A stretch of 64,000 nucleotides of DNA from Dehalococcoidia bacterium. Its GTDB lineage: Bacteria > Chloroflexota > Dehalococcoidia > Tepidiformales > Tepidiformaceae. The translations under genes and the position numbers were made by a program. A model generated the notes under the pieces. The model worked only from the letters and a program-made list of their open reading frames with translations, ran no database searches and was not told where the DNA came from. The first letter of the stretch is position 1. Every line of letters starts with the position of its first letter. The DNA is taken from the NCBI GenBank assembly GCA_003104995.1, contig PQAO01000027.1, positions 36,799-100,798 of the forward strand, read 5' to 3'. Positions 1-10,989 of this stretch are shown in pieces.

Positions 1-571
1 AGAAGAGCTTCGAGTAGTCGAACTGGTTGGGCATATCCTCGATGTCCGCGATGAAGCCCATCGTGGTGTGACGGTAGGTATGGGTGGTGTAGGCGTGGTC
101 GCGCTGGACTTCGATGAGCTTGGTCAGCGGGTCAGACGCGCTCTTGTTGTATTCGCCGAGGACTGCGCGCGCCTCGGTCTTGAAGTCGGGCTCGGTATAC
201 GCGAGGTTCGCGAACGGGTCGGCCTCAAGTTCCACGATGGTCTCGAGGTCGTCCTTCGCGAAGGTCAGGTGGTAGTTCGTGTAGTCGTCGGTGGTGTAGG
301 CGTTCTGGCGGGCGCCCGAGCGGGTGACGATCTCCTGGTAGAGGTCGGCCGGGTAGCGTGGGGTGCCCCGGAACATCATGTGTTCGAAGAAGTGGGCGAA
401 GCCCGACTTGCCTGGCTCGACTTCGTTCCGGGAGCCGGTCTGCACGGGGATCTGGATGGAGACCAGGTTGGGGTAGCCCGTGTTCAGGGCGATGACCCGG
501 AGACCGTTGGCGAGCGTGTGTTCAAACGCTGGAAACGGGAGGATGTCGGTCGGGTCGGGGACGATCTGCAT
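1..571 (-). CDS. M16 family zinc peptidase, N-terminal part (cut by window edge)
   Basis: The ORF track misses this gene because its stop lies outside the window. Reading the minus strand from ATG at 571 gives about 190 residues with no stop. The inverted zinc motif HFFEH is at residues 60-64 in the expected context (GFAHFFEHMMFRGT), which in M16 (pitrilysin/insulinase) peptidases supplies two zinc-binding histidines and the catalytic glutamate. A downstream ELEAD segment fits the third ligand region, although the usual EADR is EADP here. The family degrades peptides or processes signal sequences, often as pairs of M16 genes. No signal peptide is seen at the start. A frame-68 plus-strand ORF over the same DNA is a shadow. 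Confidence 0.93.
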   Translation of the reverse strand, partial: MQIVPDPTDILPFPAFEHTLANGLRVIALNTGYPNLVSIQIPVQTGSRNEVEPGKSGFAHFFEHMMFRGTPRYPADLYQEIVTRSGARQNAYTTDDYTNYHLTFAKDDLETIVELEADPFANLAYTEPDFKTEARAVLGEYNKSASDPLTKLIEVQRDHAYTTHTYRHTTMGFIADIEDMPNQFDYSKLF

Positions 572-749
572 GGCACGCTCTCCGGCTGTGGTTGCGGGAA
601 GTGTAGAACAGTAGCCGGGCCGGGGCCCGCAAGCGCCCCCGCCTCGTCCTCATGCGGTACTGCCGAAAGCGCGCCGTACTCCGTTCGTACGAGACGGACA
701 TCTACCTGCCGCCGCAAACCGACGCCGACTGAGGCTTCCGTTGGCTGAC

Positions 750-1967
750 TCAGAACCCGTTGGGGCAGTGGGGCGCGTACTCAGTACGGAAGAGGCCGTC
801 GGCGGTGCGGAGGGCACGCTCATCGCGGGCCACGAGCAGGCCGGCCCGGCTGAAGTAGGTCGCGCTGCGGTGGCCTGCCAATAACGACGCCAGCACGTTG
901 GGCGAGACGGTGATGTCCGCGGCACGATCGGTGCGCGAGACGTCCGCCGTCGGACCGTCCGTCTCCAGCAGATAGGAGCCATCGTTCCACGGGCACATCG
1001 CGTCTCCTTCGACGGCGATGGTCAGGTCGCCGCGCGAGCCGTACGGCCTCCGCATCAGGGTGCGTTCGGCGTCCACGACGCGCATCCAGATGGCGTCGCT
1101 TACGCGCGCGCTGAGCATGCGCGGCTCGAGAAGGAGGCTCGGCGCGGGGTCGTCTTCCGGTGCGCCCTGCATCTCCACGCGCCGGACGAGGTCGTGACGG
1201 CGCAGGTATTCCCACAGGCCCCGGTAGGCTTCCGGATCGAGCGCGATGAAGTCCTGGACCGTGAGCACCTGGTCTGGGCCTGGTTCGGTCCCCGGCTTCT
1301 CCTCGGTGGTGTACACGACGTGACCACGCGGCTCGCCCGCGGCATCGCGGTAGACCGCGCAGTAGACGGGCGCGTCCTTCTTGCGGGGACGGAGGGTGCT
1401 CGCCTGCCACAAGGCGGTTGAGCGGTGGAGGCAGAGGTTTCGTGGGGTCGCCCACTGGATGTAGACCTGCTTGAGGGTCGGCAGGGCGTCCTCAGCGCTT
1501 GCCAGGAGCTCGACCCGCCCGGGAACGGTTGCATCATCTCGGAAGGCCGCGAAGCGCGGGTCAAAGGAGTACTGCATTTGCGTAGAAGCCAAACCGTAGC
1601 CGAAGCGCTGGTAGATGGCGCCCATGCTTGCCCAGAGGATTCCCAGCGGCTGCTCGCGCTCGCGCATTGTCAGCAGCGCCTGCGACATGATGGCGCGCAA
1701 CAGCCCCTGGCGCCGATGCCCCGGGAGCGTCCCGACGGCCGTCACTCCTCCGGCCGGTACCGGCGAGCCGTTCAGCCGCATCGTGAACGGAAAGGCACCG
1801 AGGGTGGCGGCCATCGTGCCGTCGACCCAGCCGCAGGTGGTCCATTCCGGGAGCGTGTTCGCCACCTCGTCGTCAACGCCCTCGGTCGAAGCAAAGACAT
1901 AACTAACGATCTGCCGGTACTGCTGCATCTCCTCCGCGTCGCGACAGGAGCGAATCTCGATCGACAT
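750..1967 (-). CDS. GNAT N-acetyltransferase, Eis-like
   Basis: A 405-residue protein starting at ATG 1967 (MSIEIRSCRD); the 45 extra residues of the ORF track run into the upstream gene and are not protein-like. Residues 1-150 form a GNAT fold, with the acetyl-CoA loop RRQGLL at 85-90 after the GGVTAVGTLP strand. The middle and C-terminal parts match the layout of Eis-type proteins, a second GNAT-like half followed by an SCP2-like domain. Known Eis enzymes acetylate amines such as aminoglycosides or lysines; the substrate here is unknown. It lies 58 bases after the corrected end of the MBL-fold gene on the same strand, so the two could be co-transcribed. Confidence 0.85.
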   Translation of the reverse strand: MSIEIRSCRDAEEMQQYRQIVSYVFASTEGVDDEVANTLPEWTTCGWVDGTMAATLGAFPFTMRLNGSPVPAGGVTAVGTLPGHRRQGLLRAIMSQALLTMREREQPLGILWASMGAIYQRFGYGLASTQMQYSFDPRFAAFRDDATVPGRVELLASAEDALPTLKQVYIQWATPRNLCLHRSTALWQASTLRPRKKDAPVYCAVYRDAAGEPRGHVVYTTEEKPGTEPGPDQVLTVQDFIALDPEAYRGLWEYLRRHDLVRRVEMQGAPEDDPAPSLLLEPRMLSARVSDAIWMRVVDAERTLMRRPYGSRGDLTIAVEGDAMCPWNDGSYLLETDGPTADVSRTDRAADITVSPNVLASLLAGHRSATYFSRAGLLVARDERALRTADGLFRTEYAPHCPNGF

Positions 1968-2025
1968 GTGCCATCTCCGGTGAGTAGAGGAGCGAGTATA
2001 CGTCGCTGGCCGGATGGACGATGCC

Positions 2026-2857
2026 CTATAACGCCTGGAACACCCGCTTGCCGCCGAGCCGGACCAGCCGCCCCAGGCCCGGATGCTCCCAGTGGCCCGC
2101 AAGCCAGGTGCGCTGCTGCCCAGTTGAACAGCCTGTCGCGGGTTTTGGCCGACTGCACGGGGTCGATGTCGAAGGCGGGCGACCAGTCCGGGTGGAGGAG
2201 TTGCGCGGGATGATGCGAGGCGTCGCCGATGATCACCGCCCGTTCGCCGGCCGACATGATCCCGACGGCAACGTGGCCGGGCGTGTGGCCGGGAGTCGGC
2301 ACGCAGGTCAGGTGCTCGTCGATGGCGTGTTCGCCGCCGATGAACTCGATGCGGCCGCTATCGCGCAGAGGCTCGACGCACTCAACAAGGTAGGCGTTTC
2401 CCGGTGCGGCAAGGCGCTCAGGGGTCATCCAGTAGTCCCACTCCGCCTTCTGTACGAAGAACCGGGCGTTGGGGAAGAACACCTCTCTCGTGCCATCGTC
2501 CCGGTCGAAGGTGTTCCAGCCGACATGGTCGATGTGGAGGTGGGTGTTCACCACGGCGTCGATATCCGCGGGGGTCAGCCCTGCATCGCGGAGTGCGAGG
2601 TCGAGGTTCCCGCTCGGGAAGCCGGGCCGTTTTCGCGGCCCCAGCCCTGTATCGACCAGGTAGTTCTTTCCGTTGGAGCGGACGAGGTAGCAGGTCACGG
2701 CCATCTGCATGAGGCCGCGCTCGTCCGCGAGGTGTCCGAACTCGGACAGGAACGCGTCGGCGTGCTGCGGCATGAACTGGCGCGGGTCCATGAGGATTGG
2801 CGCGTCGTAAAGCGCGGTGACCTCGACGTTCCCGATGGCGACGTTGTGCATGGGCAT
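2026..2857 (-). pseudogene. MBL-fold metallo-hydrolase, frameshifted near the C-terminus
   Basis: Residues 1-250 are a clear metallo-beta-lactamase-fold hydrolase with HLHIDH at 106-111, a GHTPGH motif and a GDASHH motif. The frame then goes wrong at a GGG run (plus-strand CCC 2096-2098). Unshifted, the ORF runs to 1772, deep inside the next gene, with a low-complexity tail. Removing one G gives LACGHWEHPGLGRLVRLGG...VFQAL and a stop at 2026, the expected ending for this family. The start is ATG 2857 or, better, ATG 2851, which lies seven bases after GGAGG. Either a real recent mutation or a sequencing indel in a homopolymer explains it. The family hydrolyses lactones, esters or similar; the substrate is unknown. 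Confidence 0.85.
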
Positions 2858-2926
2858 CCCTCCAGGGGGCGGATTCTACGCAGGCGCCGCTCCGGTGTCG
2901 TTTGGTTGGCGCGGTATGCTTGGGGC

Positions 2927-3499
2927 ATGCGGCTGGTTGTCATCATCGGAGCGCCGGCGGTTGGGAAGGCCACGGTCGGCAAGGCGCTCGCCGAGCGCTA
3001 TGGGTTCCGGCTGTTCCACAACCACGTGTCGCTGGACGCAGTAGCGGCGGTCTTCGATTGGGGCACACCGTCATTTCAACGCCTGGTCGATGAATTCAGG
3101 CGGCGGGTGGTCGAGGAAGCGGCGGCGAGCGGTGTGGACCTGGTTTTCACCTACGTTTGGGCGTTTAGCGAGCCGGACGACGGAGCGCCAATTCGCCGGT
3201 ACCGGGAGACGGTGTTGAGGGCCGGGGGCGAGGTGTACTTCGTTGAACTGGTGGCGCCGCTCGAAGTGCGGGCGGAGCGAAACGGCCTGGCTTCGCGGCG
3301 CGCCATGAAGGCCCGGAGCGACGAGGCCAGCACACCCGCGTGGCTCCGCGAAATCGATGCGAAGTACAGCTTCGAATCTGGCGGCGCCTTGCCGTTCCCC
3401 GACCCGTACCTGTGCATCGACACCACCAGCGTGGCGCCGAATGCCGCCGCGGACGCCATCGCCCGCGCATTCGGGTTCGAGCCGGTGGCGTTGGCGTAG
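2927..3499 (+). CDS. Small P-loop NTPase, nucleotide-kinase-like
   Basis: A 190-residue protein. The ORF track starts it 300 codons too early in antisense sequence; the real start is ATG 2927 (MRLVVIIGAPAVGKATVG). The Walker A loop is GAPAVGKA, with alanine where most P-loops have serine or threonine after the lysine. The overall size and an LxxDxxxV-type early strand resemble shikimate/gluconate kinase-like AAA proteins of unknown substrate. There is no Shine-Dalgarno sequence, but a TATGCT box ends only eight bases before the ATG, suggesting a leaderless mRNA. It is divergent from the MBL gene and ends two bases short of the stop of the convergent aminotransferase. Confidence 0.75.
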   Translation: MRLVVIIGAPAVGKATVGKALAERYGFRLFHNHVSLDAVAAVFDWGTPSFQRLVDEFRRRVVEEAAASGVDLVFTYVWAFSEPDDGAPIRRYRETVLRAGGEVYFVELVAPLEVRAERNGLASRRAMKARSDEASTPAWLREIDAKYSFESGGALPFPDPYLCIDTTSVAPNAAADAIARAFGFEPVALA

Positions 3500-3501
3500 T
3501 C

Positions 3502-4734
3502 CTACTTGGCGGTGGAGCGGGCGGCGACTTCGGCCATCGCTTCGCCGAGTCGATGGATACCTTCCTCGATCTCTTCCATAGCGACATAACTGAAGGCCAG
3601 CCGCAGGTGATTGGTCGCCTGTCCATCGGCGAAGAACTGCGGCCCCTGGCCGACGATGACCCCCCGCTCGTTGGCCGCGAGCTGCACATCGCGGGAGCTC
3701 ATTCCAGGGCGAAGCTGGAGCCAGAGGAAGAAGCCGCCGAGCGGCCGCACGTACGTGGTGTAGTCGGCGCAATACCGGACCAGGGCATCTTCCACGCGTT
3801 CGAGCTTGCGCAAGTAGGTGCGCCGGAGGCCCTCGATGTGCCGGTCGAGATCGCCGTTGCGGATCATCTCGGCGATGACGCGTCCGAGGAACGGGCTGCT
3901 GCCCATGTCGTAGCGCAGCGCGGCGATGCGGGAGACGAGCACCGGCGGGCCCATGATCCAGCCCATGCGGAGGCCCGTAGCGATGATTTTGGAGAAGCTG
4001 GACACCTTGATGCCGTGGTCGGCGTTGCTCATGGCGAACAGGGACGGAGGCGGGGGCGTCTCGAACCAGAGTTCACCGTAGGCGTCGTCTTCGAGGACGA
4101 ACGTCTGGTACTTCCGCGCGAGTTCAAGCAGTTCGTGGCGGCGTTCGAGCGAGAGCGTGCAGCCTGCCGGGTTCTGGTGGGTGGGGATGCAGTAGATGAA
4201 CTTGGCGCGCTTCCCCTGGTCGGCGAGGTTCTGGAGTTCGGCGGCCAGGACTTCGGTGCGCATGCCGTGCTCGTCCATCGGAATCGCCACCTGGTGCGCG
4301 CCGAAGGAGCGGATGGTGCGCATGCTGCCGGGGAAGTTCGGGCTTTCGACCATGACGTAGTCGCCAGCGTCGAGCAGGGTTTCGCAGACCATGCCAATGG
4401 CATGTGCCGATCCGCTCGCGATGATGACGTTGTCGCGCGTCACTGGAATGCCTTCGATGCGTGTTGAACGTTCAGCGATGGCGTCGCGGAGCGGCGCCGG
4501 GCCGTAGGTCCCGCCGTACTCCAGCGCTTCCTTCTGTTCGCGGTCGATGACCGTGCGGGCAGCGCGGAGAAGTTGTTCGCCGGGCAACGAGGGGATGTCG
4601 GGAAGACCACCGGCGAAGGAGATGAGTTGGCGCGGATCGGGCGTCGCCGCTGCCCAGACGGCCGGCCCAAGGATCTTCGAGCGGGCGCTGACCATCTCTT
4701 CGAGGGTTTCCGGTGTCCAGTAGGACTCTGTCAT
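3502..4734 (-). CDS. PLP-dependent class I/II aminotransferase
   Basis: A 410-residue fold-type I aminotransferase, start ATG 4734 (MTESYWTPETLEEM); the 29 residues upstream in the ORF track look non-coding. The cofactor lysine is in KVSSFSKIIATGLRMGW, the usual SxSK..(A)xGLRxGW signature, and NPAGCTLS and DDAYGELWF carry the pyridoxal-contacting Asn and Asp/Tyr. The nearest families are 2-aminoadipate / aromatic (LysN, ARO8-like) transaminases, which also include valine-pyruvate types; the substrate cannot be fixed from sequence. It is divergent from gltB, about 260 bases away, and glutamate made by GltBD is the likely amino donor. Confidence 0.88.
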   Translation of the reverse strand: MTESYWTPETLEEMVSARSKILGPAVWAAATPDPRQLISFAGGLPDIPSLPGEQLLRAARTVIDREQKEALEYGGTYGPAPLRDAIAERSTRIEGIPVTRDNVIIASGSAHAIGMVCETLLDAGDYVMVESPNFPGSMRTIRSFGAHQVAIPMDEHGMRTEVLAAELQNLADQGKRAKFIYCIPTHQNPAGCTLSLERRHELLELARKYQTFVLEDDAYGELWFETPPPPSLFAMSNADHGIKVSSFSKIIATGLRMGWIMGPPVLVSRIAALRYDMGSSPFLGRVIAEMIRNGDLDRHIEGLRRTYLRKLERVEDALVRYCADYTTYVRPLGGFFLWLQLRPGMSSRDVQLAANERGVIVGQGPQFFADGQATNHLRLAFSYVAMEEIEEGIHRLGEAMAEVAARSTAK

Positions 4735-4852
4735 CGCGTGCCTGCCGGTGAGAAGCTGGGGCCAGTATACGCGCCGGGTGGGAATGGATAGGGACCGGTC
4801 ATGGGCGGGAATTCGGAACACGCGGGGTCGACGGACCGGTTGACAGCGCTGC

Positions 4853-4858
4853 TATACT
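4853..4858 (+). promoter_or_regulatory. Possible -10 box upstream of gltB
   Basis: TATACT in the context GCTGCTATACTGC, 137 bases before the proposed gltB start. The same GCTATACTG core occurs at the ssrA promoter. A nearby TTGACA (4840-4845) is only seven bases away, so it cannot be the matching -35 element, and no good -35 was found. Confidence 0.35.
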
Positions 4859-4994
4859 GCAAACTCACCTAACTGTTCGCCTGACTTTGCGAATGTTTTC
4901 ACAATCGTGGGCGGCGAAACCGCCGGCCCCGCGGGGGCCATGGCATTCGCGAAACGGGGGGTGTTTGACACTGCAATTTGGGGGGAAGAGGACG

Positions 4995-7900
4995 TTGAGC
5001 CAGCCAGGAAAGCCGTCCGCTCAAGGGCTATACCGCCCGGAGTTCGAGCGCGACAGTTGCGGCGTGGGGTTCGTTGTCCACCTGAAGGGCCACCGCTCTC
5101 ACCAGGTGGTTGAGGACGGCCTGACGGCGCTGGAGAACCTGTACCACCGGGGCGCATCGGGCAGCGAGCCAAACACAGGAGACGGAGCGGGCATCCTCCT
5201 GCAGATGCCGCATGAGTTTCTGCGGCGCGAGTGTGCCCAGCTTGGGATCAAGCTGCCAGAGGCCGGCCACTACGGGGCCGGCCTCTTCTTCTCCTCGCGT
5301 GGCGAGCGCGACCGGAACCAGGCCATGGCACTGTTCACGGCGATCGTCGAAGAAGAGGGCCAGCACCTCCTGGGCTGGCGGGAAGTCCCGACCAACAACG
5401 CAATGCTTGGCGCGACCGCCCTCGCGGCCGAGCCAGCCGTCTACCAGGTCTTCATCGGCCGCGGTTCGCGGGTCGGAAGCGACGACGACTTCGAGCGCAA
5501 GCTGTATGTGATCCGCAAGCGGTTTGAGAAGGCTCTTGATCGCTGGGGCATTCGCGATGCCGAGTGGTTCTACTTCTCGAGCCTTTCGTGCCGGACGCTG
5601 GTGTACAAGGGCATGCTGACGGCGATGCAGCTGCGCGGATACTTCCCCGACCTGAGCAGCCGCCACATGATCAGCGCGCTGGCGATGTTCCATTCGCGCT
5701 TCAGCACGAACACGTTCCCGAGCTGGGAGCTGGCCCACCCCTACCGGATGATCGCGCACAACGGCGAGATCAATACGCTCCGCGGGAACCGCAACTGGAT
5801 GGCCGCCCGCGAGGCGCTCTTCGCATCCCCGTTGTTCGACGACATCCACAAGATCCTGCCGGTGATCAACGAGCACGGCAGCGATACCGCCAGCCTCGAC
5901 GAGGCGCTCGAGCTGCTGGTCCTCGCGGGCCGCCCGCTCTCTCACGCGATGATGATGCTCATCCCCGAGGCATGGCAGGCGCACGAGTCGATGCCTCCGG
6001 AGAAGCGCGCATTCTACGAGTACCACAGCTGCCTGATGGAACCCTGGGACGGCCCGGCTTCGGTTGCCTTCACCGATGGCACGAACATCGGGGCGGTCCT
6101 CGACCGTAATGGGCTGCGCCCTTCGCGCTACTACGTAACAAAGGACGACCTGGTCGTGATGGCGTCCGAGGTCGGTGTACTTCCCATTGAGCCGGAGCGT
6201 GTCCTGCACAAGGGGCGGCTCCAACCGGGCAAGATGTTCCTGGTGAGCCTCGAAGAAGGCCGCATCATCGACGACACCGAACTCAAGATGAGGCTCGCCA
6301 CCGAGCATCCATACGAGCAGTGGCTTCAAGCGAACCTGCTCCCCATTGACGATATCCCGGAGGTGGAAGCCCCGCAGCCACCTGCGCCAGAGGTACTGCT
6401 CCAGCAGCAAATGGCCTTTGGGTACACCATCGAAGATCTGAAGTACATCCTCGGTCCGATGGGCCAAAACGGTGAGGAAGCCATCGGCTCGATGGGCACC
6501 GACACGCCCCTGGCCGTGCTCTCGATCCGCGCGCAGCCGCTGTACAACTATTTCCAGCAGCTGTTTGCCCAGGTGACGAACCCGCCGCTCGATGCCATCC
6601 GCGAAGAGCTCGTGACCTCGGTGAAGACGGTCATCGGGCCGGAAGGGAACCTCCTGCATCCGACCCCCGAGAGCTCGCACCTGGTCAGTCTGGACAACCC
6701 GTTCATCGACAACGAGCAACTGGCGAAGCTGAAGTCACTCAAGGAGCATGCCCTCGGGGCGACTGTTCTCCCGATGCTGTTCCCGGCAAAAGCCGGCCCA
6801 GCGGGACTTGCGCCTGCTTTGGATGAGATCTTCGCGCAGGCCGACGAGGCGATCGCCGACGGCGCCAAGATCCTCATCCTCTCGGACCGCGGCGTGGACG
6901 CCGAACATGCGCCGATTCCCTCCCTGCTGGCGGTCGCAGGCCTCCACAACCACCTGGTCCGCACAAAGAAGCGCACACAGGTCGGGCTGGTGGTCGAAAC
7001 CGGCGAGGCGCGGGAGGTCCACCACTTCGCGCTGCTGATCGGCTACGGGGCGGGCGCCGTGAACCCCTACCTCGCGCTCGACTCCCTCGACCAGGTCCAG
7101 AGGGATGGGTATATCAATCCCGAGCTGAGCGTCGACGACCTCCACCATCACTACCTGAAGGCCATCAAGAAAGGCGTGGTGAAGGTGATGTCGAAGATGG
7201 GCATCTCCACCATCCATAGCTACAGGGGCGCGCAGATCTTCGAGGCCATCGGCCTCGCCGAGGAGTTCATCGACCGGTACTTCACCAAGACCGTGTCACG
7301 CATCGGCGGCGTCGGCGTCGACGAGATCGCGGTGGAGGCGCTCTCGCATCACCAGCGGGCCTTCCCGTCGCGTGATGGAGGCCTGCGCGAGCTCCAGTGG
7401 GGCGGGCAGTACCAATGGCGCCGCGACGGAGAGCACCACCTCTTCAACCCGGATACGGTCTTCAAGCTCCAGCATGCGACCCGGACCGGGCAATTCAAGA
7501 TCTTCCGCGAATACACCGGGCTCGTTGATGAGCAGAGCGAGCGGATGGCGACGCTCCGCGGATTGTTCGAACTCAAGTCCGACAGACCGCCGGTTCCCAT
7601 CGAGGAAGTCGAGGCGGCCGAGAACCTATTCCGGCGGTTCGCGACCGGCGCCATGTCCTATGGCTCGATCAGCGCCGAGGCTCATGAGACGCTCGCCATC
7701 GCCATGAACCGCATCGGCGGGCGCAGCAACACCGGCGAAGGCGGAGAGGACCGCAGGCGGTTCGTCCCCGACGAAAACGGCGACCTGCGCCGCAGTTCGA
7801 TCAAGCAGGTCGCCTCCGGCCGGTTCGGTGTAACCAGCGAGTACCTCGTGAACGCGGACGAGTTGCAGATCAAGATGGCCCAGGGCGCGAAGCCCGGCGA

Positions 7901-9557
7901 GGGCGGCCAGCTTCCCGGTGCGAAGGTCTATCCCTGGATTGCCGAGGTTCGGCATGCGACGCCCGGGGTTGGCCTCATCAGCCCGCCGCCGCACCACGAC
8001 ATCTACTCGATCGAAGACCTTGCCCAGCTGATCCACGACCTGAAGAACTCCAACCCGCGGGCCCGCATCAGCGTGAAGCTTGTCGCGGAGATGGGCGTCG
8101 GGACGGTGGCAGCGGGCGTGGCGAAGGCCAAGTCCGATGTCGTACTCATCAGTGGTTTCGACGGCGGGACGGGTGCGAGCCCCCTGACGTCACTCAAGCA
8201 CGCAGGTATCCCGTGGGAACTCGGCCTGGCCGAAACGCAGCAAACGCTCGTGATGAACAAACTGCGCGACCGGATCATCGTCCAGGTTGACGGCCAGATG
8301 AAAACCGGCCGCGATGTGATCATCGGGGCGCTCCTGGGGGCGGAGGAATTCGGGTTCGCAACGGCGCCGCTGGTCGTGATGGGCTGCATCATGATGCGCG
8401 TCTGCCACCTGGATACCTGTCCCGTCGGCATAGCCACCCAGAACCCGGAATTGCGGGCCAGGTTCGCCGGCAAGGCTGAGCACGTGGTGAACTTCTTCCG
8501 CTTCATCGCGGAGGAGGTGCGCGAGTACATGGCCCAGCTCGGCTTCCGGACGATCGAGGAGATGATCGGCCGGAGCGACCTGCTGGACGTGCGTCGTGCC
8601 GTGAACCATTGGAAAGCCCAGGGACTCGACCTCTCGGCAATCCTCTACCGGCCAGAGGTGGGGCCCGAGGTTGCGACGCGGCGTGTGGCGGACCAGGACC
8701 ATGGGCTGGAGCGAGCGCTGGATAACGAACTGCTGCGGCTGTGCACGCCCGCCCTGGAACGCGGCGAGAAGGTCACGCTCGACCTCCCTATCCGCAACGT
8801 GAACCGGACCGTGGGCACGATGCTCGGCAGCGAGCTGACCCGGCGGTATGGCGGAAGCGGACTGCCCGACGGCACGATCGACATCCAGTTCCATGGTTCG
8901 GCCGGACAAAGCTTCGGCGCGTTCGTCCCGAGCGGGATAACGCTTCGCCTGGAAGGTGATACCAACGACTACGTCGGAAAGGGTCTTTCCGGAGGCAAGA
9001 TCGTCGTCTACCCGTCCACAGTCGGCGGGTTCGTACCAGAGGAGAACATCGTTATCGGCAACGTGGCGCTCTACGGCGCGACCAGCGGCGCGGCGTTCTT
9101 CCGCGGGATTGCGGGCGAGCGCTTCATGGTTCGCAACAGCGGGGCTGTCGGCGTGGTCGAAGGGACCGGGGACCATGGCTGCGAGTACATGACGGGTGGC
9201 CGCGCGGTCATCATCGGGAAGACCGGCCGGAACTTCGGCGCCGGCATGAGCGGCGGCATCGCCTACGTGCTGGACGAGGACGGCGACTTTGCGAGCCGCT
9301 GCAACCTGGAGATGGTCGGGCTGGAGCCGCTGGATGAGCATGAGGACCTGGACCTGGTGAAGGGCCTGCTGGAGCGGCACCAGGAGTACACGGCCAGCAC
9401 TGTGGCCGCGCGAGTCCTGAAGGACTGGCCCGAAATGGCAACGAAGTTCGTGAAGGTGATGCCGAAAGAGTACCGGCGTGTGCTCGAGGAGCGGCGGCGC
9501 GAGACCGAGCGACTGGCCGCCATGCCTGCCCCGGCGGCGGAGGTGATCCGTGGCTAA
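4995..9557 (+). CDS. gltB: Glutamate synthase, large (alpha) subunit
   Basis: About 1520 residues, the normal GltB length. It makes glutamate from glutamine and 2-oxoglutarate: an N-terminal amidotransferase releases ammonia, which channels to the FMN-binding synthase domain. I prefer TTG 4995 as start, behind GGGAAGAGG; this puts the catalytic cysteine (RDSCGVGF) at residue 22 after a short removable propeptide. The 3Fe-4S cysteines are seen in [15 protein letters not shown], the FMN domain in [10 protein letters not shown]..., and the C-terminal GXGXG beta-helix in the last 250 residues ([18 protein letters not shown]). The ORF track start at 4887 adds residues without support. The stop overlaps the gltD start by eight bases, indicating translational coupling. 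Confidence 0.97.
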   Translation: MSQPGKPSAQGLYRPEFERDSCGVGFVVHLKGHRSHQVVEDGLTALENLYHRGASGSEPNTGDGAGILLQMPHEFLRRECAQLGIKLPEAGHYGAGLFFSSRGERDRNQAMALFTAIVEEEGQHLLGWREVPTNNAMLGATALAAEPAVYQVFIGRGSRVGSDDDFERKLYVIRKRFEKALDRWGIRDAEWFYFSSLSCRTLVYKGMLTAMQLRGYFPDLSSRHMISALAMFHSRFSTNTFPSWELAHPYRMIAHNGEINTLRGNRNWMAAREALFASPLFDDIHKILPVINEHGSDTASLDEALELLVLAGRPLSHAMMMLIPEAWQAHESMPPEKRAFYEYHSCLMEPWDGPASVAFTDGTNIGAVLDRNGLRPSRYYVTKDDLVVMASEVGVLPIEPERVLHKGRLQPGKMFLVSLEEGRIIDDTELKMRLATEHPYEQWLQANLLPIDDIPEVEAPQPPAPEVLLQQQMAFGYTIEDLKYILGPMGQNGEEAIGSMGTDTPLAVLSIRAQPLYNYFQQLFAQVTNPPLDAIREELVTSVKTVIGPEGNLLHPTPESSHLVSLDNPFIDNEQLAKLKSLKEHALGATVLPMLFPAKAGPAGLAPALDEIFAQADEAIADGAKILILSDRGVDAEHAPIPSLLAVAGLHNHLVRTKKRTQVGLVVETGEAREVHHFALLIGYGAGAVNPYLALDSLDQVQRDGYINPELSVDDLHHHYLKAIKKGVVKVMSKMGISTIHSYRGAQIFEAIGLAEEFIDRYFTKTVSRIGGVGVDEIAVEALSHHQRAFPSRDGGLRELQWGGQYQWRRDGEHHLFNPDTVFKLQHATRTGQFKIFREYTGLVDEQSERMATLRGLFELKSDRPPVPIEEVEAAENLFRRFATGAMSYGSISAEAHETLAIAMNRIGGRSNTGEGGEDRRRFVPDENGDLRRSSIKQVASGRFGVTSEYLVNADELQIKMAQGAKPGEGGQLPGAKVYPWIAEVRHATPGVGLISPPPHHDIYSIEDLAQLIHDLKNSNPRARISVKLVAEMGVGTVAAGVAKAKSDVVLISGFDGGTGASPLTSLKHAGIPWELGLAETQQTLVMNKLRDRIIVQVDGQMKTGRDVIIGALLGAEEFGFATAPLVVMGCIMMRVCHLDTCPVGIATQNPELRARFAGKAEHVVNFFRFIAEEVREYMAQLGFRTIEEMIGRSDLLDVRRAVNHWKAQGLDLSAILYRPEVGPEVATRRVADQDHGLERALDNELLRLCTPALERGEKVTLDLPIRNVNRTVGTMLGSELTRRYGGSGLPDGTIDIQFHGSAGQSFGAFVPSGITLRLEGDTNDYVGKGLSGGKIVVYPSTVGGFVPEENIVIGNVALYGATSGAAFFRGIAGERFMVRNSGAVGVVEGTGDHGCEYMTGGRAVIIGKTGRNFGAGMSGGIAYVLDEDGDFASRCNLEMVGLEPLDEHEDLDLVKGLLERHQEYTASTVAARVLKDWPEMATKFVKVMPKEYRRVLEERRRETERLAAMPAPAAEVIRG

Positions 9558-10989
9558 ACCCACAGGCTTCCTGGAGTTCGCGCGCAAATTGCCCACCCGT
9601 CGCCCGGTGGAGGAGCGCGTCCACGATTGGCTCGAGGTGTACGAGGACTTCCCGGTTGGCCACCTCAAGAACCAGGCGGCCCGCTGCATGGATTGCGGCA
9701 TCCCGTTTTGCCACCAGGGTTGTCCCCTCGGCAACATCATTCCCGATTGGAACGACCTGGTGTACCGCGACAAGTGGCGTGACGCGATCGACCGGCTGCA
9801 CGCGACCAACAACTTCCCGGAATTCACCGGGAGGTTGTGTCCGGCGCCGTGCGAGGCAGCCTGCGTGCTCGGGATCAACAACGATCCGGTCACGATCAAG
9901 CAGGTCGAGCTGACGATCATCGAGCGCGCATGGTCCGAGGGCTGGATCGAGCCCGAGCCTGCGACGCTGAAGACGGGCAAGACCGTGGCCGTTATCGGAT
10001 CGGGGCCGGCGGGCCTGGCGTGTGCCCAACAACTGGCCAGGGCCGGCCACTCGGTCACGGTGTTCGAGCGCGAGGACCGGATCGGAGGGCTCCTTCGTTA
10101 CGGCATTCCGGACTTCAAGATGGAGAAGCGATTCATCGACCGGAGGCTTGCTCAGATGGAGGCGGAAGGCGTCGCCTTCCGGCCATCGACACACATCGGC
10201 GTGAATATCGATGTCCGCGAGCTGGTGACCCAGTTCGACGCGCTCTGCCTCACGGGCGGCGCCACGCAAGCACGTGACCTGGACGTACCGGGGCGACAAC
10301 TCGCCGGCGTCCACTTCGCCATGGAATACCTGCCGATGCAGAACCGGCGGAACGCGGGCGACGAGATCCCCGAGGAACGATTCATCTCGGCAAGAGACAA
10401 GCGCGTCATCATCCTTGGCGGTGGCGACACCGGGGCGGACTGTCTGGGGACCGCGCTTCGCCAGGGTGCCCGGGAGGTGCTCCAGTACGAACTGTTGCCG
10501 AGACCGCCGGCCTCGCGACCCGACGAGAACCCGTGGCCTACCTGGCCAAACATCTACCGGGTCTCCTCCGCCCACGAAGAAGGCGGAGTGCGCGACTACT
10601 CCATCCTCACGAAGCACCTGGCCGGCCGCGATGGCACGCTCACGACCCTGCACGGTGTCCGCGTGGAGTTCGTCAACGAGGGCGGACGGCAGGTGATGAG
10701 GGAAGTGCCCGGCACGGAGTTCGAGGAGCCGGTAGACCTGCTGCTCCTCGCCATGGGTTTCCTTGGGCCGGAGAAGACCGGGATGATCGACCAGCTTGGA
10801 TTGGACCTCACGGAGCGCGGGAACGTGAAGGCCGACGAGAACAAGATGACCTCGGTCCCCGGCGTGTTCACGGCCGGCGACATGACGCGTGGCCAGTCGC
10901 TGATCGTCTGGGCGATTGCCGAAGGGCGCGCCGCTGCCCGGGGCATCGACGAGTACCTGATGGGGGAGACGCAGCTGCCGGGGAACTAG
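9550..10989 (+). CDS. gltD: Glutamate synthase, small (beta) subunit
   Basis: A 479-residue flavoprotein that feeds NAD(P)H electrons to GltB. It starts at GTG 9550, inside the gltB stop region, preceded by GGAGGTGAT, a near-perfect Shine-Dalgarno sequence. Cysteines for two 4Fe-4S clusters are in [16 protein letters not shown] and [12 protein letters not shown]. The FAD site is [15 protein letters not shown] and the NADPH site [11 protein letters not shown]. The protein ends with the usual [23 protein letters not shown] motif. Length is normal for bacterial GltD. It ends overlapping by four bases with the stop of the convergent acetyltransferase gene. Confidence 0.97.
   Translation: MAKPTGFLEFARKLPTRRPVEERVHDWLEVYEDFPVGHLKNQAARCMDCGIPFCHQGCPLGNIIPDWNDLVYRDKWRDAIDRLHATNNFPEFTGRLCPAPCEAACVLGINNDPVTIKQVELTIIERAWSEGWIEPEPATLKTGKTVAVIGSGPAGLACAQQLARAGHSVTVFEREDRIGGLLRYGIPDFKMEKRFIDRRLAQMEAEGVAFRPSTHIGVNIDVRELVTQFDALCLTGGATQARDLDVPGRQLAGVHFAMEYLPMQNRRNAGDEIPEERFISARDKRVIILGGGDTGADCLGTALRQGAREVLQYELLPRPPASRPDENPWPTWPNIYRVSSAHEEGGVRDYSILTKHLAGRDGTLTTLHGVRVEFVNEGGRQVMREVPGTEFEEPVDLLLLAMGFLGPEKTGMIDQLGLDLTERGNVKADENKMTSVPGVFTAGDMTRGQSLIVWAIAEGRAAARGIDEYLMGETQLPGN

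Noticed and set aside
652-732. 26-codon plus-strand ORF (MRYCRKRAVL...) in the gap after the M16 gene
   Set aside because: No ribosome site or promoter; composition not convincing.
68-748. 226-residue plus-strand ORF
   Set aside because: It is antisense to the M16 peptidase gene and lacks any known protein pattern.
2021-2926. Long N-terminal extension of the P-loop gene in the ORF track
   Set aside because: It is antisense to the MBL hydrolase; the real start is ATG 2927.
4840-4858. TTGACA and TATACT as a gltB promoter pair
   Set aside because: Only seven bases apart, impossible for a standard promoter.
5028-6719. 563-residue minus-strand ORF
   Set aside because: Shadow of gltB caused by high GC content.
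8190-10653. Two long minus-strand ORFs (622 and 480 residues)
   Set aside because: Antisense of gltB and gltD, low-complexity Arg/His-rich sequence.
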